A DNA stretch of 64,000 nt from JABFRJ01 sp963847145 (GCA_963847145.1 CAWJYN010000003.1:744001-808000), one strand, 5' to 3'; positions 1 through 8,736 are shown, counted from the stretch's first letter. The notes: a model not told the origin generated them from the sequence alone. Made by a program: numbers and translations.

Positions 1-2
1 GC

Positions 3-968
3 CGCGACTATCAGGTGACGTCGCGTTTGCTGGACAAGGCCGACCTGCAGGCGATGGTTCCGGGGATCAATCCCAACATCGACGGTGGCCTCTATACGCC
101 GAGCGATGCGCGTGCGGAGCCGCAGAAGGCGGCGCCAGCGTTTGCGGCGATGGCGCAACGGGCGGGCGCCAATATCATCACACACTGTGCGGTACGCGGG
201 ATCGAGATGGCGGGTGGCCGGGTGTGTGGTGTGGTGACCGAGCGCGGGCCGATCGCTGCGGATGCGGTGTTGCTGGCGGGCGGTGCGTGGTCGCGGCTGT
301 TCTGCGGCAACTTCGGGCTCGACCTGCCGCAGCTGCTCATTCTGGGTTCGGTGTCGCGCATCGGGGCGGTGGCAGATGTGCCCGATGCGACAGTGGGCGG
401 ATCGCACTTTGCCTATCGCAAGCGGCTTGATGGCGGCTACACGGTGGCGCAGCGCAGCGCGAGCATTTCGGAACTGACGCCGGATAGCTTCCGGCTGTTT
501 CTGGATTTTCTGCCGGCTTGGAAGTCAGAGTGGCGCGACCTGCGGGTGCGCGCCGGCAAGCGCTTTGGCCAGGAGTGGGTACGCAAGCGCCGGTGGTCGC
601 TGGATGAGACAACGCCGTTTGAGGATGTCCGCGTGTTGAACCCGGCGCCCAGCGCGGCTGTGGTGCGCGGCGGGCTTGAGCACCTGCAGCGCGCGATGCC
701 GGCATTCCGCACGGCGCGCATCACCGACAGCTGGGGCGGGATGATGGACGTGACGCCGGACGGCGTGCCGGTGATCAGCGCGGTGGAGCAGATTCCGGGG
801 TTCTTTCTGGCCACGGGCTTCTCAGGCCATGGCTTCGGCATTGGGCCGGGTGCGGGAAAAATGGCGGCCGATCTGATTGCGGGGGATCCGCCGGCGGTTG
901 ATACGGCGCCGTACCGGTTCGACCGCTTCAGCCGCGCCTTGCGGTCGGCGGCGATGTTGCGCGTGTAA
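3..968 (+). CDS. FAD-dependent oxidoreductase, DAO (DadA/glycine oxidase-like) family, 5' truncated by window edge
   Basis: The frame is open from the first bases of the window, so the N-terminus with its GxGxxG dinucleotide fold lies outside; 321 residues are visible. The GTG at 15 is unlikely to be the true start because coding continues upstream. The C-terminal part has the DAO-family ending, with a WGGMMDVTPDGVPV stretch, FFLATGFSGHGFGIGPGAG and a terminal KMAADLIAG helix, which bind the FAD pyrophosphate and isoalloxazine. Such enzymes oxidise amino acids, sarcosine-like amines or related substrates; the substrate cannot be named from this fragment. It converges on the quinone oxidoreductase, and the gap between them is filled by a palindromic element. 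Confidence 0.85.
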   Translation, partial: RDYQVTSRLLDKADLQAMVPGINPNIDGGLYTPSDARAEPQKAAPAFAAMAQRAGANIITHCAVRGIEMAGGRVCGVVTERGPIAADAVLLAGGAWSRLFCGNFGLDLPQLLILGSVSRIGAVADVPDATVGGSHFAYRKRLDGGYTVAQRSASISELTPDSFRLFLDFLPAWKSEWRDLRVRAGKRFGQEWVRKRRWSLDETTPFEDVRVLNPAPSAAVVRGGLEHLQRAMPAFRTARITDSWGGMMDVTPDGVPVISAVEQIPGFFLATGFSGHGFGIGPGAGKMAADLIAGDPPAVDTAPYRFDRFSRALRSAAMLRV

Positions 969-973
969 GGAGA

Positions 974-1050
974 GAATTGGGGATGGTCCCCAATTCGCGC
1001 CGTCTTGGGCCAGAGCGAAATGCGGCGCGAATTAGTGGCTGTCCCCAATT
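974..1050. repeat. Nested palindromic (BIME-like) element between convergent genes
   Basis: The ten bases at 974-983 pair perfectly with 987-996 over a 3-base loop. The same nine bases AATTGGGGA can instead pair with TCCCCAATT at 1042-1050, enclosing a second 10-bp stem formed by 992-1001 and 1024-1033. The two folds exclude one another. The position just after a stop codon between converging genes, and the lack of a U-tract, fit a REP/BIME-type repeat better than a simple terminator, although it may still attenuate read-through. Confidence 0.6.
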
Positions 1051-1116
1051 TGCCGCGGCATCCCGCCTGACTTGGCGGATTTCGCTACGCTCATCCGCCA
1101 CAGGTTACGGGTTGTG

Positions 1117-2091
1117 TCACGGCACCAGGATAATTGAACCTGTCGTTTTGCGGCCTTCGAGATCGGCGTGGGCTTGTGCGGCATCTTTCAGCGCGTAGCT
1201 GCCGGTGACGTTGATCTTGACGGCGCCGGATTTGACGACATCGAACAATTCACCGGCGACTGCGTTCAGCATCGGCCGGGTGGCGACATAGGTGCCCATG
1301 GTCGGGCGCGTCATGTAGAGCGAGCCCTTTGTCGAAAGAATGCCGGCGTTGAACGCATCAATGGGGCCCGACGCGTTGCCGAAGGTGACGAACAGGCCGA
1401 GCGGCTTCAAGCAGTCGAGGGACGCTGGGAACGTATCCTTGCCGATGGAGTCATAGACGACGTCGCACATGCGGCCGCCGGTGATTTCTTTCACGCGGTC
1501 GACGAATTTCTCGGACTTGTAGTCGATGACGTGGGTGGCGCCGGCCGCTTTGGCGAGCGCGCATTTTTCAGGCCCGCCGGCAGTGCCGATGACGGTTGCG
1601 CCCAAGTGCTTGGCCCACTGCATGGCGATGAGGCCGACGCCGCCGGCTGCTGCGTGCCAGAGCAGGGTGGTGTCTTTGTTGACCTTGTAGGTGGAGCGCA
1701 GAAGATACTGCGCGGTCATGCCCTGCAGCATCATGGCGGCGGCGGTTTTGTCGGAGATGCCGTCGGGGATCTTGACGCAACGGTCGGCCGGGATCAGCCG
1801 TTCAGAGGCATAACCGCCGATGGGGCCCGCGTAAGCCACTTTGTCCCCTGCCTTGAGGTCGGTGACGCCGGCGCCGACAGCCATCACTTCGCCGGCGCCT
1901 TCGCTGCCGGGAATGAAGGGCATCGACGGTTGCTGATAGAGCCCCGTGCGATGGTAGACGTCGATATAATTCACGCCGATGGCGGTTTGTTTGAGTTTGA
2001 CTTGGCCAGGCCCGGGGTCGCCCACTTGGATTTCGGCGAACTTGAGAACTTCCGGGCCGCCGTAGGCGTGGACTTGGATTGCTGTGGCCAT
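1117..2091 (-). CDS. Quinone oxidoreductase (zinc-independent MDR family, Qor-like)
   Basis: A 324-residue NADPH-dependent quinone reductase of the medium-chain dehydrogenase/reductase superfamily. The start at 2091 gives MATAIQVHAYGGPEVLKFAE, the typical Qor N-terminus; a longer frame reaches 2247 but its extra 52 residues look non-coding. The nucleotide-binding stretch AAAGGVGLIAMQWAKHLGATV and the preceding QGMTAQYLL motif are diagnostic, and the structural-zinc cysteine cluster of true alcohol dehydrogenases is absent. It probably makes one- or two-electron reductions of quinones or enones in the cytosol. It is transcribed divergently from gnd, whose start is 180 bp away. Confidence 0.9.
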   Translation of the reverse strand: MATAIQVHAYGGPEVLKFAEIQVGDPGPGQVKLKQTAIGVNYIDVYHRTGLYQQPSMPFIPGSEGAGEVMAVGAGVTDLKAGDKVAYAGPIGGYASERLIPADRCVKIPDGISDKTAAAMMLQGMTAQYLLRSTYKVNKDTTLLWHAAAGGVGLIAMQWAKHLGATVIGTAGGPEKCALAKAAGATHVIDYKSEKFVDRVKEITGGRMCDVVYDSIGKDTFPASLDCLKPLGLFVTFGNASGPIDAFNAGILSTKGSLYMTRPTMGTYVATRPMLNAVAGELFDVVKSGAVKINVTGSYALKDAAQAHADLEGRKTTGSIILVP

Positions 2092-2270
2092 GGGGACAGG
2101 CTCGCGCTTGGGGTTGGGGTTGGGGTGTCTTAGCGGGTGGGCCGATGAGGCGATAGGGGCCGCCGCACTGGTCGGTGTGCAACGATAAATTGTATCGCCC
2201 GCTTGGCCAATTGACAGCTCTGATGGCTTCCGGCACGCGAGCGGCATGGGGCAACAGGCGGACCGTGGTC

Positions 2271-3266
2271 ATGCAGCTTGGAATGGTTGGGCTCGGCCGC
2301 ATGGGCGGCAACATCGTGCGCCGGCTGATGCGCGCGGGGCATCCGTGCGCGGTGTTTGACCGTGACCCCGGTCCCGGCGCCGCACTGGCCAAGGAAGGTG
2401 CCGTAGCGGCCGGGTCGCTGGCCGGTCTCGTTGCAGCGCTCGGAGCGCCGCGGGCGGTGTGGGTGATGCTGCCAGCGGGGGCCGCGACGGAAGCGGCGAT
2501 CGCGGAGTTGTCGGCGCTGCTGGCGCCGGGCGACACGATCATCGATGGCGGCAACACCAATTGGAAAGATGATATCCGGCGCGCGGCAAACCTGCGAGCG
2601 AAGGGCTTGCACTATGTCGATGTCGGCACATCGGGCGGTGTGTGGGGACTGGAGCGCGGCTATTGCCTGATGATCGGCGGCGACGCCGATGCCGTGACGC
2701 GGCTGGATCCGATTTTCAAAGCGCTGGCGCCGGGGCGTGGTGATATTCCGGCGACGCCGCACCGCACAGGCCGTGATCCGCGCGCCGAAGAGGGCTATCT
2801 GCATGCCGGTCCCAATGGTGCCGGGCATTTCGTCAAGATGATCCACAACGGCATCGAGTACGGCATGATGCAGGCGATGGCGGAAGGTTTTGACATACTG
2901 AAAAATGCCAACTCGCCGCGCTTGCCGGCACACGAGCGGCTGACGGTGGATGTGGCGGACGTTGCGGAAGTGTGGCGGCGGGGCAGCGTGGTGACGTCGT
3001 GGCTGTTGGATCTGACGGCATCGGCGCTGGCGGAAGATCGCGACCTGTCAGAGTTCTCGGGGCATGTGGATGACAGCGGCGAAGGCCGCTGGACGGTGGA
3101 AGCCGCGATCGCGGAAGCGGTGCCGGCAGAGGTGCTGACAAGCGCGCTGTATACGCGTTTCCGTTCGCGGCAGGATCATACGTTTGCCGAGAAAGTGCTG
3201 TCCGCCATGCGCAAGGGCTTTGGTGGGCATGTGGAGCCAGCTAAATCTGGAGGGTCAAAAGCATGA
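2271..3266 (+). CDS. gnd: 6-phosphogluconate dehydrogenase, decarboxylating (short YqeC/GndA-like form)
   Basis: A 331-residue enzyme that oxidatively decarboxylates 6-phosphogluconate to ribulose 5-phosphate. The start at 2271 gives MQLGMVGLGRMGGNIVRRLM, a Rossmann GxGxxG at the very N-terminus; the 32 in-frame residues upstream do not resemble the family. The signatures IIDGGNTNWKDD (substrate loop) and GAGHFVKMIHNGIEYGMMQ (catalytic Lys and His/Asn helix) are intact. The length matches the short, often NAD-preferring class rather than the 470-residue E. coli form. Its stop overlaps the gntK start by four bases (ATGA), so the pair is translationally coupled and processes gluconate through the pentose-phosphate route. 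Confidence 0.93.
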   Translation: MQLGMVGLGRMGGNIVRRLMRAGHPCAVFDRDPGPGAALAKEGAVAAGSLAGLVAALGAPRAVWVMLPAGAATEAAIAELSALLAPGDTIIDGGNTNWKDDIRRAANLRAKGLHYVDVGTSGGVWGLERGYCLMIGGDADAVTRLDPIFKALAPGRGDIPATPHRTGRDPRAEEGYLHAGPNGAGHFVKMIHNGIEYGMMQAMAEGFDILKNANSPRLPAHERLTVDVADVAEVWRRGSVVTSWLLDLTASALAEDRDLSEFSGHVDDSGEGRWTVEAAIAEAVPAEVLTSALYTRFRSRQDHTFAEKVLSAMRKGFGGHVEPAKSGGSKA

Positions 3267-3853
3267 CCCTCGGCGTTCGCAAACGGGGGGCGCGCCCGAC
3301 GGTGCTGGTGTTGATGGGCGTTTCGGGCGTCGGCAAGACGACGACCGGGCAGCGGCTCGCCAAGAAGCTTGGCTGGGAGTTCCGCGATGCCGACGAATTC
3401 CATCCGCCTGCCAACATCGAGAAGATGTCATCGGGGGTGCCGCTGACCGACGAGGATCGCTGGCCGTGGCTGGATGCGATCGGGGTGTGGCTGGATGCGC
3501 GCCTTGCGCACGGCGGCAAGGCCATCGTCACATGCTCGGCGCTGCGCCGCACTTATCGCGAGCGGCTGCTGCATGGCCGGCCCGATGCGCGGCTGGTGTT
3601 TCTGAAAGGCTCGAAGGCGCTAATCGCTGACCGGCTGAGCCGGCGCGCCGGACATTTCATGCCACCGGGATTGCTGGAGAGTCAGTTTAGCACGCTGGAA
3701 GAACCGCGCCGCGACGAGCGCGCCATCGTCGTGGATGTCTCGAAATCGCCGACGCGCGTAGTGACGAGCATTTTGCGCTACGTCGAGCCGCGCATGCCAT
3801 TGCCCGGCCAGCCGCCCCGCCCGGTCAAGCGCGAACCACGGCCACATCGGTGA
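3263..3853 (+). CDS. gntK: Gluconokinase
   Basis: A 196-residue P-loop kinase that phosphorylates gluconate to 6-phosphogluconate, the substrate of the upstream gene. The P-loop GVSGVGKT is at residues 19-26. It is followed by the gluconokinase signatures FRDADEFHPPANIEKM and GVPLTDEDRWPWL, then by VTCSALRRTYRERL and GHFMPPGLLESQF. The start ATG overlaps the gnd stop. The tail after about residue 175 (proline- and arginine-rich) is longer than in most homologues and is probably disordered. About 285 bp without a convincing gene follow. Confidence 0.95.
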   Translation: MTLGVRKRGARPTVLVLMGVSGVGKTTTGQRLAKKLGWEFRDADEFHPPANIEKMSSGVPLTDEDRWPWLDAIGVWLDARLAHGGKAIVTCSALRRTYRERLLHGRPDARLVFLKGSKALIADRLSRRAGHFMPPGLLESQFSTLEEPRRDERAIVVDVSKSPTRVVTSILRYVEPRMPLPGQPPRPVKREPRPHR

Positions 3854-4138
3854 CTAGCGACGTGGTTAAAATCCGCGCTCATTCTGGGCGAACGCAGTTA
3901 ATCCATTCTGAGCCTCAAATTTGCAATTCTGCGCGGATCAGTGAGTTTTGGCTACCCTCCTACAGGGATCGATCTCGAAGGGCTTTGGCGGCCATCCTGA
4001 GCGGTTCTAGAGGGTGTCTGAGGGTTTGGCCTCGGGGGTAGTGCCGAAAAGGGCGTGTGGCGCGTTCGATGCGCGGCGTGCCCCCAATTCGATGCTCGAT
4101 AACCTTACCGCCTCAAACGCATCGCAAAGCGCGAAGCG

Positions 4139-5158
4139 TTAGAGCCACCCGGACCGGCGGAACCGCCAGAACAGAAAACTGCAGCTGGTGAGGATGATGC
4201 CGAGCACGATCGGGTAGCCGTAGGGCGACTCGAGTTCCGGCATATGTTTGAAGTTCATCCCATAGACGCCGGCGATGGCGGTCGGGATGGCGAGGATCGC
4301 GGCCCCGGCTGATAGTTTCCGGCTGATCAGTGTCTGCTGCGCCTGGCTGGTCATCAAGCTGGCCTCGAAGGCAAAGGCCAAGACCTCGCGCAATGCTTCG
4401 ATTTCCTCTTGCACGCGGCGAACGTGGTCGGTGATGTCGCGAAAGCGATCGCGCATCGCCGCATCACATTTCAGCAGTTCGGAATGTTCCAAACGCCGGC
4501 AGATTTCGACCAACGGCACGGCCGCGTTGCGCAAGCGCAGAAGGTCGCGCCGCAGCATGTAGAGCCGCTCGATCTCGGCTTGGTTCAGCCCTTTGCCGAG
4601 CACGACGTCTTCGATCAACTCGACTTCTGCGTGAATAAATTCAAGCACGGGCACGTAGTTGTCGACGATGAAGTCGAGGATTGCGTAGAGAATGAATTCA
4701 GAGCCTTGGGCGAGCAACTTAGGGCTCGATTCGCAGCGCCCGCGTACCGGTGCGTACGACGCCGAAGCGCCATGGCGGACAGTGACGACGAACTTATCGC
4801 CGACGAAGATGTGCGTCTCACCAAAGACGATGCGGTGCTTGACGAGTTGGGTCGTGCGGGTCACGAGAAAAAGGGCATTGCCGTATTCCTCGAGCTTCGG
4901 CCGTTGGTGAGCTTTGCGCGCATCTTCAATGGCGAGATCGTGCAAACCGAGCTGCGTCTGCACACGGCGGAGCAAATCGCTGGATGGTTCATGCAGGCCG
5001 ATCCAGACGACATGGTCCGGCTTGCTCGCCCACTCGCCGATCTCTTCAATGGCGATGTTAGCGACCCGGTGCCCACCGGCATAGACTGCGGCAGCGATGA
5101 CGCCGGGCCCATCGTCGGGTTTCGAGAGCGAGGCAATGTGTGCGACGGTTTTGGACAT
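4139..5158 (-). CDS. corA: CorA-family magnesium/cobalt transporter
   Basis: A 339-residue inner-membrane divalent-cation channel. The hallmark YGMNF motif is at residues 299-303 at the end of TM1, and a second membrane helix near the C-terminus ends in the basic tail WRFRRSGWL. The N-terminal half is the cytosolic funnel domain. The start at 5158 is chosen because GGAGAG lies just upstream and the 32 extra in-frame residues look unrelated. It is not in an operon with its neighbours. Family function is certain; the preferred ion (Mg, Co, Zn) is not readable. Confidence 0.92.
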   Translation of the reverse strand: MSKTVAHIASLSKPDDGPGVIAAAVYAGGHRVANIAIEEIGEWASKPDHVVWIGLHEPSSDLLRRVQTQLGLHDLAIEDARKAHQRPKLEEYGNALFLVTRTTQLVKHRIVFGETHIFVGDKFVVTVRHGASASYAPVRGRCESSPKLLAQGSEFILYAILDFIVDNYVPVLEFIHAEVELIEDVVLGKGLNQAEIERLYMLRRDLLRLRNAAVPLVEICRRLEHSELLKCDAAMRDRFRDITDHVRRVQEEIEALREVLAFAFEASLMTSQAQQTLISRKLSAGAAILAIPTAIAGVYGMNFKHMPELESPYGYPIVLGIILTSCSFLFWRFRRSGWL

Positions 5159-5307
5159 GAACTCTCCCAAATTTGTGTCCAGGCGCAGGCAACTTCGAGC
5201 GCGCCGTTTCGGCTGCGGGCTGATGAAAACTAAGCCAATGGCGCCTTGATGCAAGCTTGATATGGACGCCTAAGTCGAGCGCCATCTCGTGCGATACACA
5301 CAATCCG

Positions 5308-7689
5308 TCAGACTTTCCCCAACGCCTTCAAGACCCGCTCCGGCGTAAACGGCTGGGCGAGGACGCGGGCTTTCAATGGCCGGAGCGCATCGTTGATGGC
5401 GTTCATGATGGCGGCGGGGGCGCCCGCTGTCCCGGCTTCGCCTGCGCCCTTCGCGCCAAGGTCGCCTTCGCGGGTGGGCGTTTCGACATGGCCGACGTCG
5501 ATGTCGGGCATTTCAGCGGCCATGGGCACCAGGTAGTCGGCCATGGAGCCGACCAGCAACTGGCCTTCGGGTGAGTAGGTGCAGTGCTCATAGAGCGCGC
5601 CGCCGATGCCTTGGACGACGCCGCCGCGCACCTGTTCGTCGACCAGCAGCGGGTTGATGATGCGGCCGCAGTCTTCGACGACCCAGTGCTTCAAGAGTTT
5701 GACCAAGCCAGTGTCGGTATCGACCTCGAGCCAAGAGGCCTGGATGCCGTTGGTGAAGGCGAAGGGGTATTGCTTGGTGATGAAGTGGCGCGTCTGCATG
5801 AGTTCACGCGGCAGATCCGGCGGCAGGGTGTCGCCACGGAAATAAACAATGCGGGTCAACTCAGCGAGCGGCATCCGGACAGCGCGGGTTGTGGCATCGA
5901 CGATCTGGCCATCGACGATGTCGAGCGATTGCGAGCTGGCCTGCAGCATGGCGGAAGCGATCTTGAGTGTTGCTTCGCGGACAGCGCGGCCGGCCTGGAG
6001 TGCGGCTTCGCCGCCGATGCCGGCACCGCGGCAAGCCCACGTACCGCCTCCGTAAGGTGTCGTCTCGGTGTCGCCGGTAACGACGCGCACGGTGTGCAGC
6101 GGCACGCCGACGGACTCTGCGACGATCTGGCGGATGATGCCTTCGGTGCCCTGGCCCTGCTCGGTGACACCGGTGGCTGCGACGACGGAGCCATCGGGAT
6201 CAATACGGACAGTGCAGCCATCTTGCGCGGAAATGCGCGCGCCGCCGATGCCATACATGAAGGGGCTGGGGTTGGTCAGCTCGATGAAGCTCGCAAAGCC
6301 GATGCCGCGATAGATGCCGCGGAGGCGCATCACCTCTTGTTCTGCGCGCAGCTTCGGGTAGTCGATCATCTCCATCAAGCGGCCGAGGGATTTGACGTGG
6401 CTGAGGCCTTCGAATTTCATGCCGGCCGGCGACGTGCACGGATAAGCATTGTCGCGCATCAGGTTCTTGAGGCGGAAGGCGATGGGATCCATGCCAAGAG
6501 CTTCGGCGGCGAGATCAACGAGCCCCTCGGTGACAGTCGTGGCGATAGGGTGGCCGACAGCGCGGTACTGGCAGGTGGGTGTTTTGTTCTGCAGCACCAC
6601 TGTCGTTTTGGCGCGGTAGTTGGCAAAGTCGTAAGGGCCGCCGACGAGGTTGACGACCTGATTGCCTTCGACGGCGCTGGTGCGCGGATACACTGAATAG
6701 GGTCCGATACCGGTTAGATCATCGATCTCGATGGCGGTGATTTTTCCATCAGCGTTGACGGCCATCTTGCCGTGGATGCGGTGATCGCGGGCGTGGATGT
6801 CGCTGCCAAAGCTTTCGAGCCTGTCGGCGATGAACTTCACGGGGCGGCCCATCAGCTTGGCGATGGCGACGGCGGCGACTTCATCGGGATAGACGTGCAC
6901 CTTGATGCCGTAGCTGCCGCCAACGTCGCCGCAGATGACACGCACGTCGCCTTCCGCCATGCGCAACTGCGTGGCGAAGACGGACTGCATCATGTGCGGC
7001 GCTTGGGTCGAGTGATAGACGACAAGTTTCTGCGAGGCCTTGTTGTAGTCGGCGAGAATGGAGCGGGGCTCCAAGGTGACGCCGGTGTGGCGGCCGGTGT
7101 GGAAGGTTGCTTCGACGATTTTGTGGGCGGACTTGAAAGCGGCGTTCACGTCACCGGTTTCGTTGACGCGCTGGAAGCAAAGGTTGTCGCCGAGCGACGC
7201 ATGGATGATGGGCGTGGCCGGTGCGAGTGCGGTTTCCATGTCGCAGACGGCGGGCAACGGCGCATAGGTGACGAGCACTTTGGCCACGCCATCTTCGGCG
7301 GCTGCGCGTGTCTCGGCGACAACGGCAGCGACGGCTTCGCCGTGCCAGGTCGTGCGTTCAAGCGGCAGCGGATACTGCGGCGCGCTCTTCATACCCTTCA
7401 AGTGTGCGAGTACGGCGACCCAAGGGTCGCAAATCGCGGCAAGGTCTGGGCCGGTGAAGACGCGGAGAACGCCGGCAGTCTTCAGGGCTTCGCCGCCGTC
7501 GATGGACGTGATCGTCGCGTGGGCGTGCGGGCTGCGCACGAATGCGACATGCACCATGCGCGGCAGCACATGATCATCCACGTATTGCCCGCGCCCTTCG
7601 ACGAGTTTGGGCAAGTTCGGCCGCGCAACGGACTTTCCGATGTAGGAATTCGGCCGGTCGAGAGAGGCGGGGTCGATGAAGTGGGTCAT
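5308..7689 (-). CDS. Xanthine dehydrogenase/CO dehydrogenase-family molybdopterin-binding large subunit with an unusual active-site loop
   Basis: A 793-residue molybdenum hydroxylase large subunit. It has the N-terminal a/b-hammerhead (SYIGKSVARPN), GGSYG at 257-261, the pyranopterin-contact region, and the catalytic glutamate in GEAG at residue 751. At the site where aerobic CO dehydrogenases carry AYxCSFR or AYRGAGR, this protein has a CQYRAVGHP loop at residues 373-381. There is therefore no CoxL form-I cysteine in the usual context, and CO should not be assumed as the substrate. The FAD and 2Fe-2S partner genes lie upstream on the same strand, separated by a yjbR-like gene and a palindromic repeat. 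The likely activity is hydroxylation of an aromatic or aldehyde substrate. Confidence 0.88.
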   Translation of the reverse strand: MTHFIDPASLDRPNSYIGKSVARPNLPKLVEGRGQYVDDHVLPRMVHVAFVRSPHAHATITSIDGGEALKTAGVLRVFTGPDLAAICDPWVAVLAHLKGMKSAPQYPLPLERTTWHGEAVAAVVAETRAAAEDGVAKVLVTYAPLPAVCDMETALAPATPIIHASLGDNLCFQRVNETGDVNAAFKSAHKIVEATFHTGRHTGVTLEPRSILADYNKASQKLVVYHSTQAPHMMQSVFATQLRMAEGDVRVICGDVGGSYGIKVHVYPDEVAAVAIAKLMGRPVKFIADRLESFGSDIHARDHRIHGKMAVNADGKITAIEIDDLTGIGPYSVYPRTSAVEGNQVVNLVGGPYDFANYRAKTTVVLQNKTPTCQYRAVGHPIATTVTEGLVDLAAEALGMDPIAFRLKNLMRDNAYPCTSPAGMKFEGLSHVKSLGRLMEMIDYPKLRAEQEVMRLRGIYRGIGFASFIELTNPSPFMYGIGGARISAQDGCTVRIDPDGSVVAATGVTEQGQGTEGIIRQIVAESVGVPLHTVRVVTGDTETTPYGGGTWACRGAGIGGEAALQAGRAVREATLKIASAMLQASSQSLDIVDGQIVDATTRAVRMPLAELTRIVYFRGDTLPPDLPRELMQTRHFITKQYPFAFTNGIQASWLEVDTDTGLVKLLKHWVVEDCGRIINPLLVDEQVRGGVVQGIGGALYEHCTYSPEGQLLVGSMADYLVPMAAEMPDIDVGHVETPTREGDLGAKGAGEAGTAGAPAAIMNAINDALRPLKARVLAQPFTPERVLKALGKV

Positions 7690-7716
7690 GAGCGATGGCC
7701 GGTGCAGTTGGCGTCG

Positions 7717-7809
7717 GTTGGGTCAAGCGTTTCAGCGCGACCCAACATCGTCGCCCGCGGACAGATGTTGGGTCGCGCGTCGACGCTGCGCATCGAAGCT
7801 TGACCCAAC
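7717..7809. repeat. GTTGGGTC mosaic palindrome (REP/BIME-like)
   Basis: Two nested inverted repeats occupy most of the gap before the large-subunit gene. The outer stem GTTGGGTCAAGC at 7717-7728 pairs with 7798-7809, and the inner stem GCGACCCAACAT at 7737-7748 pairs with 7765-7776; both are perfect over 12 bp. The same GTTGGGTC core thus occurs four times in alternating orientation. This is the form of a bacterial interspersed mosaic element. It would sit in the untranslated part of the message between the yjbR-like gene and the Mo subunit, where it could protect or terminate the RNA. Confidence 0.75.
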
Positions 7810-7822
7810 CTACGGCCGTTGT

Positions 7823-8236
7823 TCATGACAGCACTCCCGTTTTTGCGCGTGGCGGCTTCTTTTTGATTTCCTCAGCGATTGGCAAGCCGAGCGCCGAGCG
7901 CGTCTTTTTTGGCAGGCCTTCTGCAACCATGCGATGGGAGGCCTCGAGATATCCGCGCAGATCATCGACGCTCAGGCCCGCTTTGCCGTACCGCTGGATC
8001 CACGTCATGCCGCGCGACGCAAGATAAGGCGCGGGTCGGAGGCCCGGCTGATCCTTTAGTATTTCGTAGGCCACAGCAGAGACCTTGAATGTGATCCCGG
8101 CCAGGTTGCTCGCGTCCCAACTGCCGATGGCAAATACCTTGCCGCCGACCTTCCAGACGTCCGATCCGCCCCACTGCACGACATGCGTGGTGGCAGGCAG
8201 GCTTTTGCAGAACCGATTGAACTGGGCGCGGGTCAT
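7823..8236 (-). CDS. MmcQ/YjbR-family protein
   Basis: A 137-residue protein of the MmcQ/YjbR fold (CyaY-like domain). Family features are the N-terminal QFNRFCKSLPATTHVVQW segment, the central WDASNLAGITFKV strand pair (KxxP/F region) and the SVDDLRGYLEASHRMV helix. Some members are called DNA-binding, but no reaction is established. It sits 14 bp after the 2Fe-2S subunit gene and upstream of the Mo subunit gene, all on the minus strand, so it is probably co-transcribed with the molybdenum hydroxylase genes. Whether it serves that enzyme or is a passenger cannot be told from sequence. Confidence 0.85.
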   Translation of the reverse strand: MTRAQFNRFCKSLPATTHVVQWGGSDVWKVGGKVFAIGSWDASNLAGITFKVSAVAYEILKDQPGLRPAPYLASRGMTWIQRYGKAGLSVDDLRGYLEASHRMVAEGLPKKTRSALGLPIAEEIKKKPPRAKTGVLS

Positions 8237-8250
8237 GGGCGTTCCGTGCG

Positions 8251-8736
8251 TCAGGCAGAAGCCTTCGCCGCGCGGCCCTTGGCTGTTGTCTCAATAGCGT
8301 CGACGACGGCTTGATAGCCGGTGCAGCGGCAATAATTGCCAGAGATGTGTTCGCGGATTTCGGTGCGGGTTGCGGATGGATTGGATTTGAGTAGGTCGGC
8401 GGCGGTCATCAGCATCCCCGGTGTGCAGTAGCCGCACTGGGCGGCGTTGCGGGCGATGAAGGCGTCTTGCAAATCGCGGATCTCGCCGGTGTCGGAAATG
8501 CCTTCGATAGTTTCGACTATGCGGCCATCAAGGCTGGCGGCGAGGACGAGGCAACCACGCACGATCTGGCCGTCGACGCGGACTGTGCAGGCACCGCAGA
8601 CGCCATGCTCACAGCCGGCGTGGCTGCCCATGAGGCCGAGGTCGGTACGCAGAAAATCGATCAAATGCTGGCGCGATGCCACGCGTCGTTTGACGCGTTC
8701 GCCATTGACCGAGAGGGTGATGTCGTGGGCGGTCAT
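8251..8736 (-). CDS. 2Fe-2S-binding small subunit of molybdenum hydroxylase (CoxS-like)
   Basis: A 161-residue electron-transfer subunit with two 2Fe-2S clusters. The plant-ferredoxin-type N-terminal cluster is bound by Cys42, Cys47, Cys50 and Cys62. The C-terminal helical cluster is bound by Cys101, Cys104, Cys136 and Cys138 (CGYCTPGM and CRCTGY). The order and spacing match CoxS, XdhA-N and isoquinoline oxidoreductase small subunits. The start codon overlaps the stop of the FAD subunit gene by four bases, showing translational coupling. Electrons would pass from the Mo site through these clusters to the FAD subunit. Confidence 0.95.
   Translation of the reverse strand: MTAHDITLSVNGERVKRRVASRQHLIDFLRTDLGLMGSHAGCEHGVCGACTVRVDGQIVRGCLVLAASLDGRIVETIEGISDTGEIRDLQDAFIARNAAQCGYCTPGMLMTAADLLKSNPSATRTEIREHISGNYCRCTGYQAVVDAIETTAKGRAAKASA

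Noticed and set aside
3850..4041. 63-codon frame overlapping the end of gntK
   Set aside because: No domain, no ribosome-binding site apart from gntK sequence, and a composition like non-coding DNA.
5584..6696. 370-codon frame on the plus strand opposite the molybdenum hydroxylase gene
   Set aside because: It is the antisense shadow of a GC-rich real gene and its protein resembles no family.
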